From Leptospirales bacterium (lineage in GTDB: Bacteria > Spirochaetota > Leptospiria > Leptospirales > Leptonemataceae): a stretch of 51,802 nucleotides of DNA. Made by a program: the position numbers and the translations under genes. The first letter of the stretch is position 1. Each line of letters starts with the position of its first letter. Location of the stretch: contig JAIBBN010000018.1 in NCBI GenBank assembly GCA_019694655.1, positions 1 to 51,802 on the forward strand, read 5' to 3'. The notes under the pieces were generated by a model. That model saw only the letters and a program-made list of their open reading frames with translations. It was not told the DNA's origin and searched no databases. Below, in pieces: positions 16,217 through 24,421 of the stretch.

Positions 16217-16854
16217 CGACCGCCGGGCGTCGCCGTCTGTGGTCCCTGCGGTCGGCCGGCTGGATCGGTCCGCCACGGCACGCGCCACAAGAAGACATAG
16301 TGCTCGCGATCCGTTTCCGGATCGTAGAGTCGAATGCTGTCATCGGGAATAGCGGCGCCCATTGGAAAATCATGGGATACGATACGGCTGCCAGGCCGCA
16401 ATCGCGCCAGTTGCGGCATCAGACGCTTGTTCAGCGATGGCAAGAGGTATAGCGTAACCACAGTCGCCTGGCTGAAGTCCAGAGCAAAGATATCGGCCAC
16501 TTCAAACTGGACGCGCTGCTCCACATCAAAACGTCGTGCATTCTCCTGCGCCTCTTGCACGCGAATTGGATCAATGTCGTAGCCGCGTCCCTGTACGCCA
16601 TACTGGCGGGCGGCTGTAACTACGATGCGGCCGTCGCCGCAACCCAGATCGTAAAGCAGATCATCAGGCTTCAGCGCCGCCATGCGTAGCATCTGTTCAA
16701 TTACAGTTTGCGGGGTGGGAACATAGATGACGTCGGGTCGACGCGGACCCCACTCCCGTCTTTCATGAAAGGGCTGAATCCATTCAGGCGCGCCACAACT
16801 GAAAAAACTGCCAGCGATCAGCAAGCCAAGGCACAATACACAGGCTCGGGACAT
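16213..16854 (-). CDS. SAM-dependent methyltransferase with export signal
   Basis: 213 residues. Class I methyltransferase core: LYDLGCGDGRIVVTAA (motif I), GRGYDIDPIRV (motif II acid), VADIFALDF and VVTLYLLPSLNKRLMPQLA. It resembles proteins often labelled ribosomal L11 methyltransferase-like, also known for a VPTPQ-x-VIEQML lead-in, seen here at about 40-50. Unusually, residues 1-20 form a hydrophobic leader with a lipobox-like FFSC, predicting export or lipid anchoring. ATG 16854 is chosen because the leader begins there; the upstream open frame overlaps the SDR gene. Substrate unknown. Confidence 0.8.
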   Translation of the reverse strand: MSRACVLCLGLLIAGSFFSCGAPEWIQPFHERREWGPRRPDVIYVPTPQTVIEQMLRMAALKPDDLLYDLGCGDGRIVVTAARQYGVQGRGYDIDPIRVQEAQENARRFDVEQRVQFEVADIFALDFSQATVVTLYLLPSLNKRLMPQLARLRPGSRIVSHDFPMGAAIPDDSIRLYDPETDREHYVFLWRVPWRTDPAGRPQGPQTATPGGR

Positions 16855-16952
16855 GCGGTCATTGCAGCCTGTAGCGCTGCGCCGGCAATCTAAGAGCGCG
16901 TCCCAAAACTCCATCCGTGGAATTTTTGGACCGGCTCTAAACCAGGCGACTT

Positions 16953-17789
16953 TCAGGCCTGGCGGCGATGAACCAGCGTCGCCTGTCGGCGGTAGTGGCG
17001 ATGCAGCAGACCCGGCACAAAGCGTTCGGCAAGCCACGCCAATCGAGTCATCGCGCCGGGCAGGGTCATCCAGCGTCCCTTTTCGATGGACCGCAACATG
17101 TCGGCGGCGACACGCTCGGCGCTCAGCGGCTGGATTCCTGCGGAGATGGCCATAGTTTCAGCGGGCTTGCTGCGGTTTTCTTGCTGCAGTCCCGGCGTGT
17201 CCACATCCGGCGGACAGACCAGTCCCAGCTGGATGCCAAGCGGCGCCAGCTCCTGACGCAGAGAATGCATCATGCCCACCACGCCAAATTTTGCCGCACT
17301 GTAAGCGCTGTAGCCATAGATCGCCGTCAGCCCGGCCAGCGAGGAGACGACCAGAATCCAGCCGGCGCCGAAATCGGCCATAGCCGATGCCGCGGCGCGC
17401 ACCGCGTAGGCGCTGCCCAGCAGATTGACATCGATCTGACGACGAAACTCACGTACAGGCATGTCCAGAAAGCGTCGCGGACCGGCAAAGCCTGCACAAT
17501 GAATCAGCCCGTCGAGTCGTCCGTTTTCCTTGAGGATGGCGCGCACGCAGCGCTTCATGTCGTCGTAAGAGCGTACGTCCGCGCGGTAGATACGCGAGCG
17601 CGGCGCAAGTGAGAGTTCCCTTTCAATCTGCTGCAACTGTCGGAGCGTCCGCTGCAAGCGCGAACCATTGCGCGCCAGAACGTGACAGACGGCGCCGCGC
17701 CGCTGCAACTGCAGGGCGCATTGCAGCCCGATGCCGCTGCTGCCGCCAGTGATCAGGATGTGTCGATCTTTGAAATGATCCGCGGCCAC
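16953..17789 (-). CDS. SDR family oxidoreductase, 3-ketodihydrosphingosine reductase-like
   Basis: 278 residues. Classical SDR: GGSSGIG (15-21), catalytic Ser at 149-150, Y163 and K167 in YSAAK. The segment PPDVDTPG (193-200) followed by EN and KPAETMAIS is the pattern I associate with 3-ketodihydrosphingosine reductases, which reduce the keto group formed by serine palmitoyltransferase. No palmitoyltransferase gene is in the window, so another 3-keto lipid is possible. It starts with GTG at 17789. It lies 10 bp behind the methyltransferase gene at 17800, probably in one transcript. Confidence 0.82.
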   Translation of the reverse strand: MAADHFKDRHILITGGSSGIGLQCALQLQRRGAVCHVLARNGSRLQRTLRQLQQIERELSLAPRSRIYRADVRSYDDMKRCVRAILKENGRLDGLIHCAGFAGPRRFLDMPVREFRRQIDVNLLGSAYAVRAAASAMADFGAGWILVVSSLAGLTAIYGYSAYSAAKFGVVGMMHSLRQELAPLGIQLGLVCPPDVDTPGLQQENRSKPAETMAISAGIQPLSAERVAADMLRSIEKGRWMTLPGAMTRLAWLAERFVPGLLHRHYRRQATLVHRRQA

Positions 17790-17799
17790 GGACCGGTTC

Positions 17800-18822
17800 T
17801 CAGGCCTTGATCAGGTGAAAGGCCATCATGTCGCCTTGATTCAGCAGCTTTACGCCGCCATCGGCAATCTTCTTTGCCGTTCGGTAGATAGTTCCGGCAC
17901 CCTTGCGCGCAGTCATACCAGAACCGTAGCTCAGCTCCGAGAGTACGTCAAAGCCGCAGCTCTGCGCCAGATCGCGAAAACCCTTACGACTGAAATAGAA
18001 GAGATGCTCGGGGACATTGAGGAAACGCCAGCGTTTGCCCAGGGCGCGCGCCAGAAGTCCATAGCGGCAGGTGCTCAGCAGCATCCGCCCGCCAGGCTTC
18101 AACAGCTCCGCCGCGCGCAACATGGCGGCGCGCGGTTGCGCCAGGTGCTCGATGGAGGCCCACAGCGTAAGCAGATCATAGCCGCCGCTTTGCAGCGCCG
18201 CACTTTTCATGAAGTCGTCCACGTGAATGGTCAAGCCCAGCTGTTCGCGACCAAAGGCCGCCGCCGCCGCACTGATTTCTACGCCTTCGGCCCGCCAGCC
18301 GCGGGCGCGCAGATAGTCGACAAAGTAGCCCGCGGCGCAGCCAATGTCCAGGGCGCGCGGCGCAACTTGACAGGCGGCTTCCAGCTCGCCGATGGCCTGC
18401 AGCAGCCACGCTTCGCTTTTCAGTTCGGCTTCATATTCAAAGAAGCCAAGTTCATGGAGATTGCGTTCGGTAGTGGCGTGGATGCTGGCGCGGACGCTTT
18501 CGGAGAAATAGTTGTCGTAACCGCGGTCGGTACGCCGCTCAAAATAGGATTCTCCATAGTAGTCGCCCAGATGATCTGCAGGCGGTCGCGGATTGACCTG
18601 CACCAGGTTGCAAAATTGGCAGCGCAGCACATGGAACATTTCGCCGCGCGCCGAGGCCTTGCTCAACACATGACGGAATTCCTGGCGGCCGCACTGATCG
18701 CAGGAACATTCGCGCGCCGCAGCGGGCGGCGCGCTGAGCGGCAGAACTACAAAGCGAGCGCCATGCGCTGGATTCTCGACCCGTTGCTCTGGTTCTGTCA
18801 ATACGGCGGCCGGCGGCGTCAT
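17800..18822 (-). CDS. class I SAM-dependent methyltransferase with zinc-ribbon N-terminus
   Basis: 340 residues. The N-terminus has a CDQCG...CQFC ribbon (about 39-80), common in methyltransferases of sugar and surface-glycan clusters. The catalytic core has LDIGCAAGYFVDYL, an EVEISA-type acid in AEGVEIS, YDLLTLWASIEHL and LLKPGGRMLLST. It ends in a region typical of the Methyltransf_23 family (FYFSRKGFRDLAQSCGF). Substrate not identifiable. The ATG has a strong GGGGGAG ribosome site about 8 nt upstream. It is first in the leftward pair with the SDR and divergent from the polyferredoxin gene. Confidence 0.85.
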   Translation of the reverse strand: MTPPAAVLTEPEQRVENPAHGARFVVLPLSAPPAAARECSCDQCGRQEFRHVLSKASARGEMFHVLRCQFCNLVQVNPRPPADHLGDYYGESYFERRTDRGYDNYFSESVRASIHATTERNLHELGFFEYEAELKSEAWLLQAIGELEAACQVAPRALDIGCAAGYFVDYLRARGWRAEGVEISAAAAAFGREQLGLTIHVDDFMKSAALQSGGYDLLTLWASIEHLAQPRAAMLRAAELLKPGGRMLLSTCRYGLLARALGKRWRFLNVPEHLFYFSRKGFRDLAQSCGFDVLSELSYGSGMTARKGAGTIYRTAKKIADGGVKLLNQGDMMAFHLIKA

Positions 18823-18913
18823 GGCATAGCTCCCCCGCCTTCATCTTCGCCAGAAAATGGCCCGGGATTAGCATTATTATTGGCGCAGCAGCGGCGCTCA
18901 GGCAAAGGACGAC

Positions 18914-19555
18914 ATGCGCCGCGATGAATTCTTTACCCGCGGCTGGAAGGTGGCGCTGGGCGATTGGATGCGCACGCCGCTGGGCGGCATCCTGGACCGT
19001 CGCCTGAGCGGCCTGGCAAATTTCCTTTCGCCGCGCGGTCTGCAGCAGATTGCAGAGGAGGCTGGCGTCGCCGGACAGCCGGCCTACGAAAGCGATCGTA
19101 ACTTCTCGCGGCCGCCTGGCGCAGATGCGCAGCGCTTCCATGAGCTCTGCACGGCCTGCGGCGATTGCATTCGGGCCTGCCCCTATGGCGTACTGTTCAG
19201 CCAGGGGCCAAAGAGTGGTCCCTTGCTGGAGCCCAATCTGCTGGCCTGTCGGCTCTGTCAGGACTATCCCTGCATTGAGGCCTGTGCGACCGGCGCTCTG
19301 GTCGAGCTTCCGGCCGATGTTCTGCCACGCTTTGGTCAGGCCACGGCGGAGGCAGAGGCTTGCGTAAATGCACGGCCTCCGGAAAAAGGCCGCCGACGGC
19401 GCCTGTGTCGGGAGTGCATAGAGAGCTGTCCGGTGGAGGGCGCCGTTTCCTTGCGGCGCAGCGGCGTGGCGCAAATCTCCGAACACTGTACGGGCTGCGG
19501 CATCTGTGTAGCGCACTGCCCCGGCGGCGCAATTCATGTAACGGTGGGCGAGTAG
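18914..19555 (+). CDS. NapF-like 4Fe-4S polyferredoxin
   Basis: 213 residues with Cys patterns for about four [4Fe-4S] clusters: CTACGDCIRACP, CRLCQDYPCIEAC, CRECIESCP with an upstream Cys, and CTGCGICVAHCPGGA. The order and spacing resemble NapF/NapG-type ferredoxins of nitrate and related anaerobic reductases. No signal peptide is seen, so it is cytoplasmic, like NapF. No reductase gene is adjacent, so the partner is unknown. AAAGGACG before the ATG supports the start. Confidence 0.85.
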   Translation: MRRDEFFTRGWKVALGDWMRTPLGGILDRRLSGLANFLSPRGLQQIAEEAGVAGQPAYESDRNFSRPPGADAQRFHELCTACGDCIRACPYGVLFSQGPKSGPLLEPNLLACRLCQDYPCIEACATGALVELPADVLPRFGQATAEAEACVNARPPEKGRRRRLCRECIESCPVEGAVSLRRSGVAQISEHCTGCGICVAHCPGGAIHVTVGE

Positions 19556-19655
19556 TGCGGCGTCTGCGCCGACCCGAGCTGCCCGGATCGGAGTTGCCCT
19601 CTCCAGCTCAGCGCTGAAATCTGCGATCTTGCGCCCCGCAGCGGGCGAGGCACCT

Positions 19656-20432
19656 ATGGCGGTTCGCAGTCAAAATTCCATCTACGTATTGCTGCGTTCG
19701 CTGCTGGTCTGGGCGCTGATGGTGCTCTGGACACTGATCATTGGCATCCTGCTTTTGCCCTTCATGATCCTGCGCATCGGCGCGGTGATCCACTTTACCG
19801 GCCACTACTGGGCCCGTCTTGGACTCTGGATGGCGGGGATGCGCGTGCATGTGGAAAATCCAGAGAAGCTCTGGCGCGGCGGTCCAACCATCTTCATTTC
19901 CAATCACCAGAGCATGCTTGATATCCTGGTATTTTTTCGCGAATTGCGTCTGCCCTTTGCCTGGATGGCCAAGGCCTCGCTGTTCAAGATTCCGATCATT
20001 GGCTGGGGGATGAGCGCTGCCGGATACATTCCCGTGGAGCGAGGCAATCGCGAAAAGTCGCTGGGATCGCTGTACAAGGCGGCGGACAAGGTGCGCGAAG
20101 GTCAGTCGGTGATTGTTTTTCCGGAGGGTACGCGCGGCCATCCAGACGGAACGATGCATGCTTTCAAAAAGGGCGGCTTTATACTGGCCAAGCGAGCGGG
20201 CGTCGTGATCCAGCCGCTGACCATCTCCGGCGCCGCCGCTCTGATGCCTCCCAAGCAGAAGGTCAGCCTGCAGCGTGTCTATGCTGGCGACATCTACCTG
20301 GTCATTCATGATCCCATACTTCCCGAGGAATATGCCGACGCCTCGGTAGAGGACCTGATGCAGCAGATTCGCGCTATTGTCGAGCGGCCGCTGGATCGAC
20401 TGCGCCAGATCGCCGCGGCGCTGGCGCGATGA
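19656..20432 (+). CDS. plsC: 1-acyl-sn-glycerol-3-phosphate acyltransferase
   Basis: Adds the second acyl chain to lysophosphatidate, giving phosphatidate for phospholipid synthesis at the inner membrane. 258 residues with an N-terminal membrane segment (about 12-45), the catalytic HX4D motif NHQSMLD (H84, D89), the substrate motif FPEGTR (155-160), and the GYIPVERG block between them. ATG 19656 is preferred over the TTG at 19629. The gene stands downstream of the polyferredoxin with a 100-bp gap. Confidence 0.9.
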   Translation: MAVRSQNSIYVLLRSLLVWALMVLWTLIIGILLLPFMILRIGAVIHFTGHYWARLGLWMAGMRVHVENPEKLWRGGPTIFISNHQSMLDILVFFRELRLPFAWMAKASLFKIPIIGWGMSAAGYIPVERGNREKSLGSLYKAADKVREGQSVIVFPEGTRGHPDGTMHAFKKGGFILAKRAGVVIQPLTISGAAALMPPKQKVSLQRVYAGDIYLVIHDPILPEEYADASVEDLMQQIRAIVERPLDRLRQIAAALAR

Positions 20433-20555
20433 GCCGCGCCTAAGGGACCGGCGCCAATCTTCGTCGAATAGATGGCTGAATTGCGACTTGCCTGCGTTTG
20501 ACGGCAGTGCAGAAAAATCGAAAGTTCAGCTATTTGCTGCAACTGGCGTTGATCG

Positions 20556-21806
20556 ATGAGTTCATCCGAATCGACAAACGGTATTGAAGATCTTCAATAT
20601 CCATCGGCCTGGAGCGAGAGGGTTCGTCCTTTCTTCCAACCGATTGTAGATCTGGATACTCTATCAATATTTGGCTTTGAACAACTGGGGCGACTGCGCG
20701 ATGGGGCGGGCTTCAGTTCCATGGGCCCGATTTTTCAGAGCATCCATGGCGGCGGGGCTGAAGCCATGGCCCGCGCGCTGGCAGCCGATCTCGAGTTGCA
20801 GAAGCAGGGCTTGCAGAGTTTTCGTCAGCAGGGCGCCGGCCTGCTTTTCATCAACGTGAATCCGCGTTTGCTGGAGTACCAGTTTGCGGAGCAGGAGTTT
20901 CATCCTGATACATTTCCGCTTTCGCAAATGGCCCGCGCCATGGATGTGCCAGCATCGCGCATTGTACTGGAAATTACGGAGGAGGATTTTGCCGCCGAAC
21001 GTTTGACGCTGACGGCCATGGTCAACGGACTCAAGGAGTACGGCTTTCTGATCGCGGTGGACGACCTCGGCGCCAAGATGAGCGGACTTTCCCGTCTGGC
21101 TCTGCTGGAGCCGGATATCATCAAGGTCGACCTGGAGTTCATGCGCAATTCGCGCAGCCACAGCGGCTATCGCAAGTTGCTGACAGCAATCGCGTTCGTC
21201 GCCGATCGTCTGGGCTCGACCTTGCTCTTTGAGGGCATCGAGGAAGAGGAAGAGCTGATGGGCGCTCTGCAGATGGGCGGCCGCCTGGTGCAGGGCTATT
21301 TTTTGGGAAGGCCAGGCGCCGAATTCGGCAAGGACGGCGGCTACGGAGAAATGCTGCGCCCGATCATGGAGAACTATACCCGGTATCGTATTGCGGAGCT
21401 GGTCCATGCCGAGCTGCAGCTCGATCAGAATCTACAGGACCTCGTGGACTTCATCGACAGCCTGCAGCGCAGCAGCGCCGAGGACCTCAACGAGCAGCTG
21501 CGTCAGGCCATTGGTCACGCGCCCGCTTCGGCCCGCGAGCTGACGATCTTTGACGCCTCCGGCAATCAGGCCTCCAGTTGCTTTGTACGCGAGGATGAGC
21601 AATGGCGGATTGCCCATGCCCCGCCGCGCAATATCAGCTGGCGCACTTTTTTTCAGCGCACACTTGCCCAGTATCGCAGTCGCGGCCGTCGCTACAACAT
21701 CAGCGAAGCCTATCAGGAGAAGCGCTCTGGCGATCTGCGCGCTTCGGTAGCGGTTGTTCTTGGCGACGAGCGCGTATTGCTGGTAGAACTGGACTGGAAC
21801 GAGTAG
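20556..21806 (+). CDS. EAL-domain protein (c-di-GMP phosphodiesterase or sensor)
   Basis: 416 residues. EAL domain at about 20-265: FFQP (26-29), FEQLGR in place of EALLR with Glu42 kept, NVNP, LEITEED, VDDLG in place of DDFG, IIKVD, FEGIE and QGYFLG. The Glu, Asn, Asp-Asp, Lys, Glu and Gln positions used for metal and catalysis seem retained, so activity is plausible though the motif spelling is divergent. The C-terminal 150 residues may be a sensory or PAS-like domain. No membrane segment. It ends 2 bp before the convergent HAD gene. Confidence 0.86.
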   Translation: MSSSESTNGIEDLQYPSAWSERVRPFFQPIVDLDTLSIFGFEQLGRLRDGAGFSSMGPIFQSIHGGGAEAMARALAADLELQKQGLQSFRQQGAGLLFINVNPRLLEYQFAEQEFHPDTFPLSQMARAMDVPASRIVLEITEEDFAAERLTLTAMVNGLKEYGFLIAVDDLGAKMSGLSRLALLEPDIIKVDLEFMRNSRSHSGYRKLLTAIAFVADRLGSTLLFEGIEEEEELMGALQMGGRLVQGYFLGRPGAEFGKDGGYGEMLRPIMENYTRYRIAELVHAELQLDQNLQDLVDFIDSLQRSSAEDLNEQLRQAIGHAPASARELTIFDASGNQASSCFVREDEQWRIAHAPPRNISWRTFFQRTLAQYRSRGRRYNISEAYQEKRSGDLRASVAVVLGDERVLLVELDWNE

Positions 21807-21808
21807 CT

Positions 21809-22459
21809 CTAAGGACGCGGCAGAAGTTGCGACTGTCGCCTGGCGGCAGGCCAATCGGAGAAAAATTCATCGCAGGCTCCAAAGGCCTGACGCGGAAACG
21901 TGGTCCCCAGCGCCAGCACGCGCATCCCGGCTTTCCGGGCGCCCGCTGCGGCCAGCGGCGCATCTTCAATGACCAGACACTCGCGCGCCTTAAGACTCAA
22001 ACAGCGCGCCACGTACAGAAACAGCGCTCCACTGGCCTTCTCCAGGCGGAGGCTGGCGGCCAAAAAAACCGGTCCGGCCAGCAGCGGCCGCAAGCCCAGG
22101 CGCAAATCGACGCCTGCAAAAAGCTGCGCCGCCATGGCAGTAGTCAGCGCGCGCGGACATTGCGGCGGAAGATGGAGTAGCGCATCTTGCGCCCCGGGCA
22201 GCCAGCGCGCACCTTCCAGGAGCATGGCGTTCATTGTTCGCATACGCCATGCTGCAATCGCGTCCGGCGACATCGGCAGAGCCTCGCCCAGCGCTGCGCT
22301 GGCTTTGGCATTGCTCAGACCGGCCAGGCGCGGTTTCCACAGCTGGCGCTCGTACTGCAAGCCGGCGCTGGCAAAGAGCGCCTGATGCAGCCGATCCCAG
22401 ATCGCTTCGCTATCCAGCAAGACGCCTTCCAGATCGAAGAGCACGCTGCGGCATTGCAC
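21809..22459 (-). CDS. HAD superfamily hydrolase with altered motif I
   Basis: 216 residues, beta-phosphoglucomutase-like class (cap between motifs I and II). Motif I reads FDLEGVLLDSE: nucleophile D9 is present but the acid/base Asp two residues later is Glu11. Motif II Thr lies in ALTTAM, a Lys in RLEKASGALFL, and motif IV is CLVIEDAPLAA. Activity may be reduced or altered. GTG 22459 is used because a TTG at 22495 lies inside the T-run of the sodB terminator. No ATG exists in the first 80 codons. It converges on the EAL gene. Confidence 0.78.
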   Translation of the reverse strand: MQCRSVLFDLEGVLLDSEAIWDRLHQALFASAGLQYERQLWKPRLAGLSNAKASAALGEALPMSPDAIAAWRMRTMNAMLLEGARWLPGAQDALLHLPPQCPRALTTAMAAQLFAGVDLRLGLRPLLAGPVFLAASLRLEKASGALFLYVARCLSLKARECLVIEDAPLAAAGARKAGMRVLALGTTFPRQAFGACDEFFSDWPAARRQSQLLPRP

Positions 22460-22493
22460 GCCCGCCAGCCAAAGTTTGAGCGGGATGCGCTTC

Positions 22494-22527
22494 AATAAAA
22501 AAGCCCGCGGCGCGCCGCGGGCTTTTG
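22494..22527 (-). terminator. strong terminator after sodB
   Basis: A 20-bp perfect palindrome (22503-22522, arms GCCCGCGG, centre CGCG) is flanked by A-rich and T-rich tracts. On the minus strand it ends sodB transcription with a run of six T. It is also nearly symmetrical for the plus strand. It lies between sodB and the HAD gene, so the latter likely needs its own promoter or read-through. Confidence 0.88.
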
Positions 22528-22549
22528 CATGAGCCTTGCCGATTGCAGA

Positions 22550-23140
22550 TTACTTGAGGTTTAGATTCACAAAGTCCCAGTTGATCAGCTTATCGATAAA
22601 GGTCTGCACAAAATCCGGCCGACGGTTTTGATAGTCCAGGTAATAGGCATGCTCCCAGACATCAACGGTGAGCAGCGCTTTCTTGCCATGGACCATAGGA
22701 TTTTCGGCATTGGGCGTTTTCATTACGCTCAGCTTGCCGCCGTCTTCAATCAGCCACGCCCAGCCGCTGCCAAATTGAGTGACTGCGGCATTCTTAAACT
22801 CTTCGGCAAACTTCTCGACGCTGCCAAAGTCGGCCTTGATGCGCTCGCCAATAGCGCCGCTGGGCGCGCCGCCGCCGTTCGGCTTCATGCTGTTCCAGAA
22901 GAAGGTGTGATTCCAGACCTGTGCAGCATTGTTGAATAGGCCCTGATTTTTCTTTTCCCAGGCTGCTTTTACAATGAACTCCACGTCACGGCCTGCCAGA
23001 TCGGTTCCTTCCAGCAGTTTATTGCCATTGACCACGTAAGCGTTGTGATGTTTGCCGTGATGAAAATCCAGGGTGTTGGCTGAGATGTGCGGTTCCAGTG
23101 CGTTCTTAGCGTAGGGTAATTCAGGTAGCGCGAGCGCCAT
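22550..23140 (-). CDS. sodB: iron superoxide dismutase
   Basis: Dismutates superoxide in the cytoplasm. 196 residues, standard length. Metal ligands are visible: H27, H78 in AAQVWNHTFFW, and Asp and His in TVDVWEHAYYLDY. Y35 and Gln74 fit the active site; Gln at that position and FGSGWAWL favour the iron type over manganese. An in-frame extension upstream of 23140 is rejected, since GGAGGA sits 6-7 nt before this ATG and the protein begins as expected (MALALPELPYAKNALEPHIS). A strong terminator follows. Confidence 0.95.
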   Translation of the reverse strand: MALALPELPYAKNALEPHISANTLDFHHGKHHNAYVVNGNKLLEGTDLAGRDVEFIVKAAWEKKNQGLFNNAAQVWNHTFFWNSMKPNGGGAPSGAIGERIKADFGSVEKFAEEFKNAAVTQFGSGWAWLIEDGGKLSVMKTPNAENPMVHGKKALLTVDVWEHAYYLDYQNRRPDFVQTFIDKLINWDFVNLNLK

Positions 23141-23236
23141 CAAGTTCCTCCAGGTGTGCGCTTGGCAGCGATGATCGCGCCAATGCCGTGTTGTATAAGG
23201 TAGCGCCGGCGCCGGCTGATGTCCAGCCAATCTTGA

Positions 23237-24088
23237 TCAATTTAGTTCCGTCAATTCCGGCGACTGGGGAGCTTCCATTGACTCGGGCCGACCGGCAATG
23301 CGCTCCACATCCAGTTCGCGCAGTCTCCCGCGCATCGCTTGCAGAATGCCGGCGGTGATATCCCTCATGATATCCCCCAGCACGCGGGTCTCCATGATTT
23401 CGGCGACCACATCGCCAATGTCCTCGCCCAGGCGATCGGCAAAGCCGCCGAGCATTGGAACGCGACGCAACTCGCCAACCATTGACTTCTGCTGGATGGC
23501 ATCAAAGACGATCTGTTTCAATTCTGGACGATGTCGCTCCATGGCGGCGTTGGCCAGCGGAACATAGTCCAGACTGTTCATGACCTCCTCCACGCGATCC
23601 AGCGAACGCTTGAAGACCGCGTCGGAGATGGTGTCGACGATTACGTCGCGAAAGCGGAAGGTCAACTCGCGGGTCAGGATCTGTCCGACCGGCTGCTCGG
23701 CGCGGCCGAACTTATAGAAGGCAATAGCCAGCTTTGCGGCGCGCAGCAATAGAAACCAACGCAGAGTTTGCAGAGGTATCAGGCCCATCGCCTCGTACCA
23801 GTGTCGCTTCAGATAATCGACGCGATTGTCAGCATGACGCACGCGGCCGATGAAGGTCAGACCCCAGACGGTCAGAGTAAAAATATCAAACACCAGCGAG
23901 GCGACGCCAAGGCGCGTTTCACGCGGCAAGAGCGCGCTGAGCGTGGTAGTCAGCATGATCAAAACCAGATCAACGGCCACCAGCGCCAGCAGCAGATAGT
24001 CGCGACGCGATCCTGGCAGCGAAGCCTGCCAGTTGCGCCAGCGCTTGCGCCAGCTGCGGTCCTGTTGCCTGGCCTGGGCCTCAGCCAT
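23237..24088 (-). CDS. membrane protein of unknown function
   Basis: 283 residues. Three to four hydrophobic segments lie in the first 120 residues (LLLALVAVDLVLIML, VFDIFTLTVWGLTFI, LRWFLLLRAAKLAI), an arrangement reminiscent of voltage-sensor-type S1-S4 bundles, but no pore motif follows. The remaining 150 residues are charged and helical and probably cytoplasmic. No family is recognised. It overlaps the upstream small membrane-protein gene by 8 nt, suggesting coupling. Confidence 0.72.
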   Translation of the reverse strand: MAEAQARQQDRSWRKRWRNWQASLPGSRRDYLLLALVAVDLVLIMLTTTLSALLPRETRLGVASLVFDIFTLTVWGLTFIGRVRHADNRVDYLKRHWYEAMGLIPLQTLRWFLLLRAAKLAIAFYKFGRAEQPVGQILTRELTFRFRDVIVDTISDAVFKRSLDRVEEVMNSLDYVPLANAAMERHRPELKQIVFDAIQQKSMVGELRRVPMLGGFADRLGEDIGDVVAEIMETRVLGDIMRDITAGILQAMRGRLRELDVERIAGRPESMEAPQSPELTELN

Positions 24089-24386
24089 TCTCGTCGTCAG
24101 AATCCGATTTCTTCGCCAGGCGATTGTAGAGCAGGGCTATGGACAGTGAAAAGATCAGACCATCAATGGCCGCATAGAAAAGATCAAAGGTCGCGCCTGC
24201 TGCTTGTTCGCCAACGGAGAGCGATTCCAGTGTAGCCCGGAAGGGATGCGGATGTATAGAGTTGTAGGCATCCATAAAAGCGTCGCCAAAGTCCGCGGAG
24301 ACTCGGGTCCAGATGCTGATGATCAAAATCGCCGCGGCGGAGATAGACGAAAAAGCGATCGCAAAAGCGCGAAGATGAATCTTCAT
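24081..24386 (-). CDS. small two-helix membrane protein
   Basis: 101 residues with two membrane segments (about 6-25 and 70-92) separated by a short polar loop containing YNSIHPHPF. The layout, including the second helix signature AAIDGLIFSLSIALLYN, resembles small proteins often labelled bacteriophage holin-like in chromosomes, though no phage genes are near. ATG 24386 is preferred to a TTG at 24425. Last charged residues (KKSDSDDENG) overlap the next gene. Confidence 0.68.
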   Translation of the reverse strand: MKIHLRAFAIAFSSISAAAILIISIWTRVSADFGDAFMDAYNSIHPHPFRATLESLSVGEQAAGATFDLFYAAIDGLIFSLSIALLYNRLAKKSDSDDENG

Positions 24387-24421
24387 GGAGTCCAGAGATT
24401 CTCTGCGTCGTAGCGTTGAGG

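Noticed and set aside
17815-18927. 370-codon plus-strand ORF opposite the methyltransferase
   Set aside because: Reverse-strand shadow with no recognisable motifs.
24081-24386. Phage holin as sign of a prophage
   Set aside because: No other phage gene is near; such small two-helix proteins are common in chromosomes.
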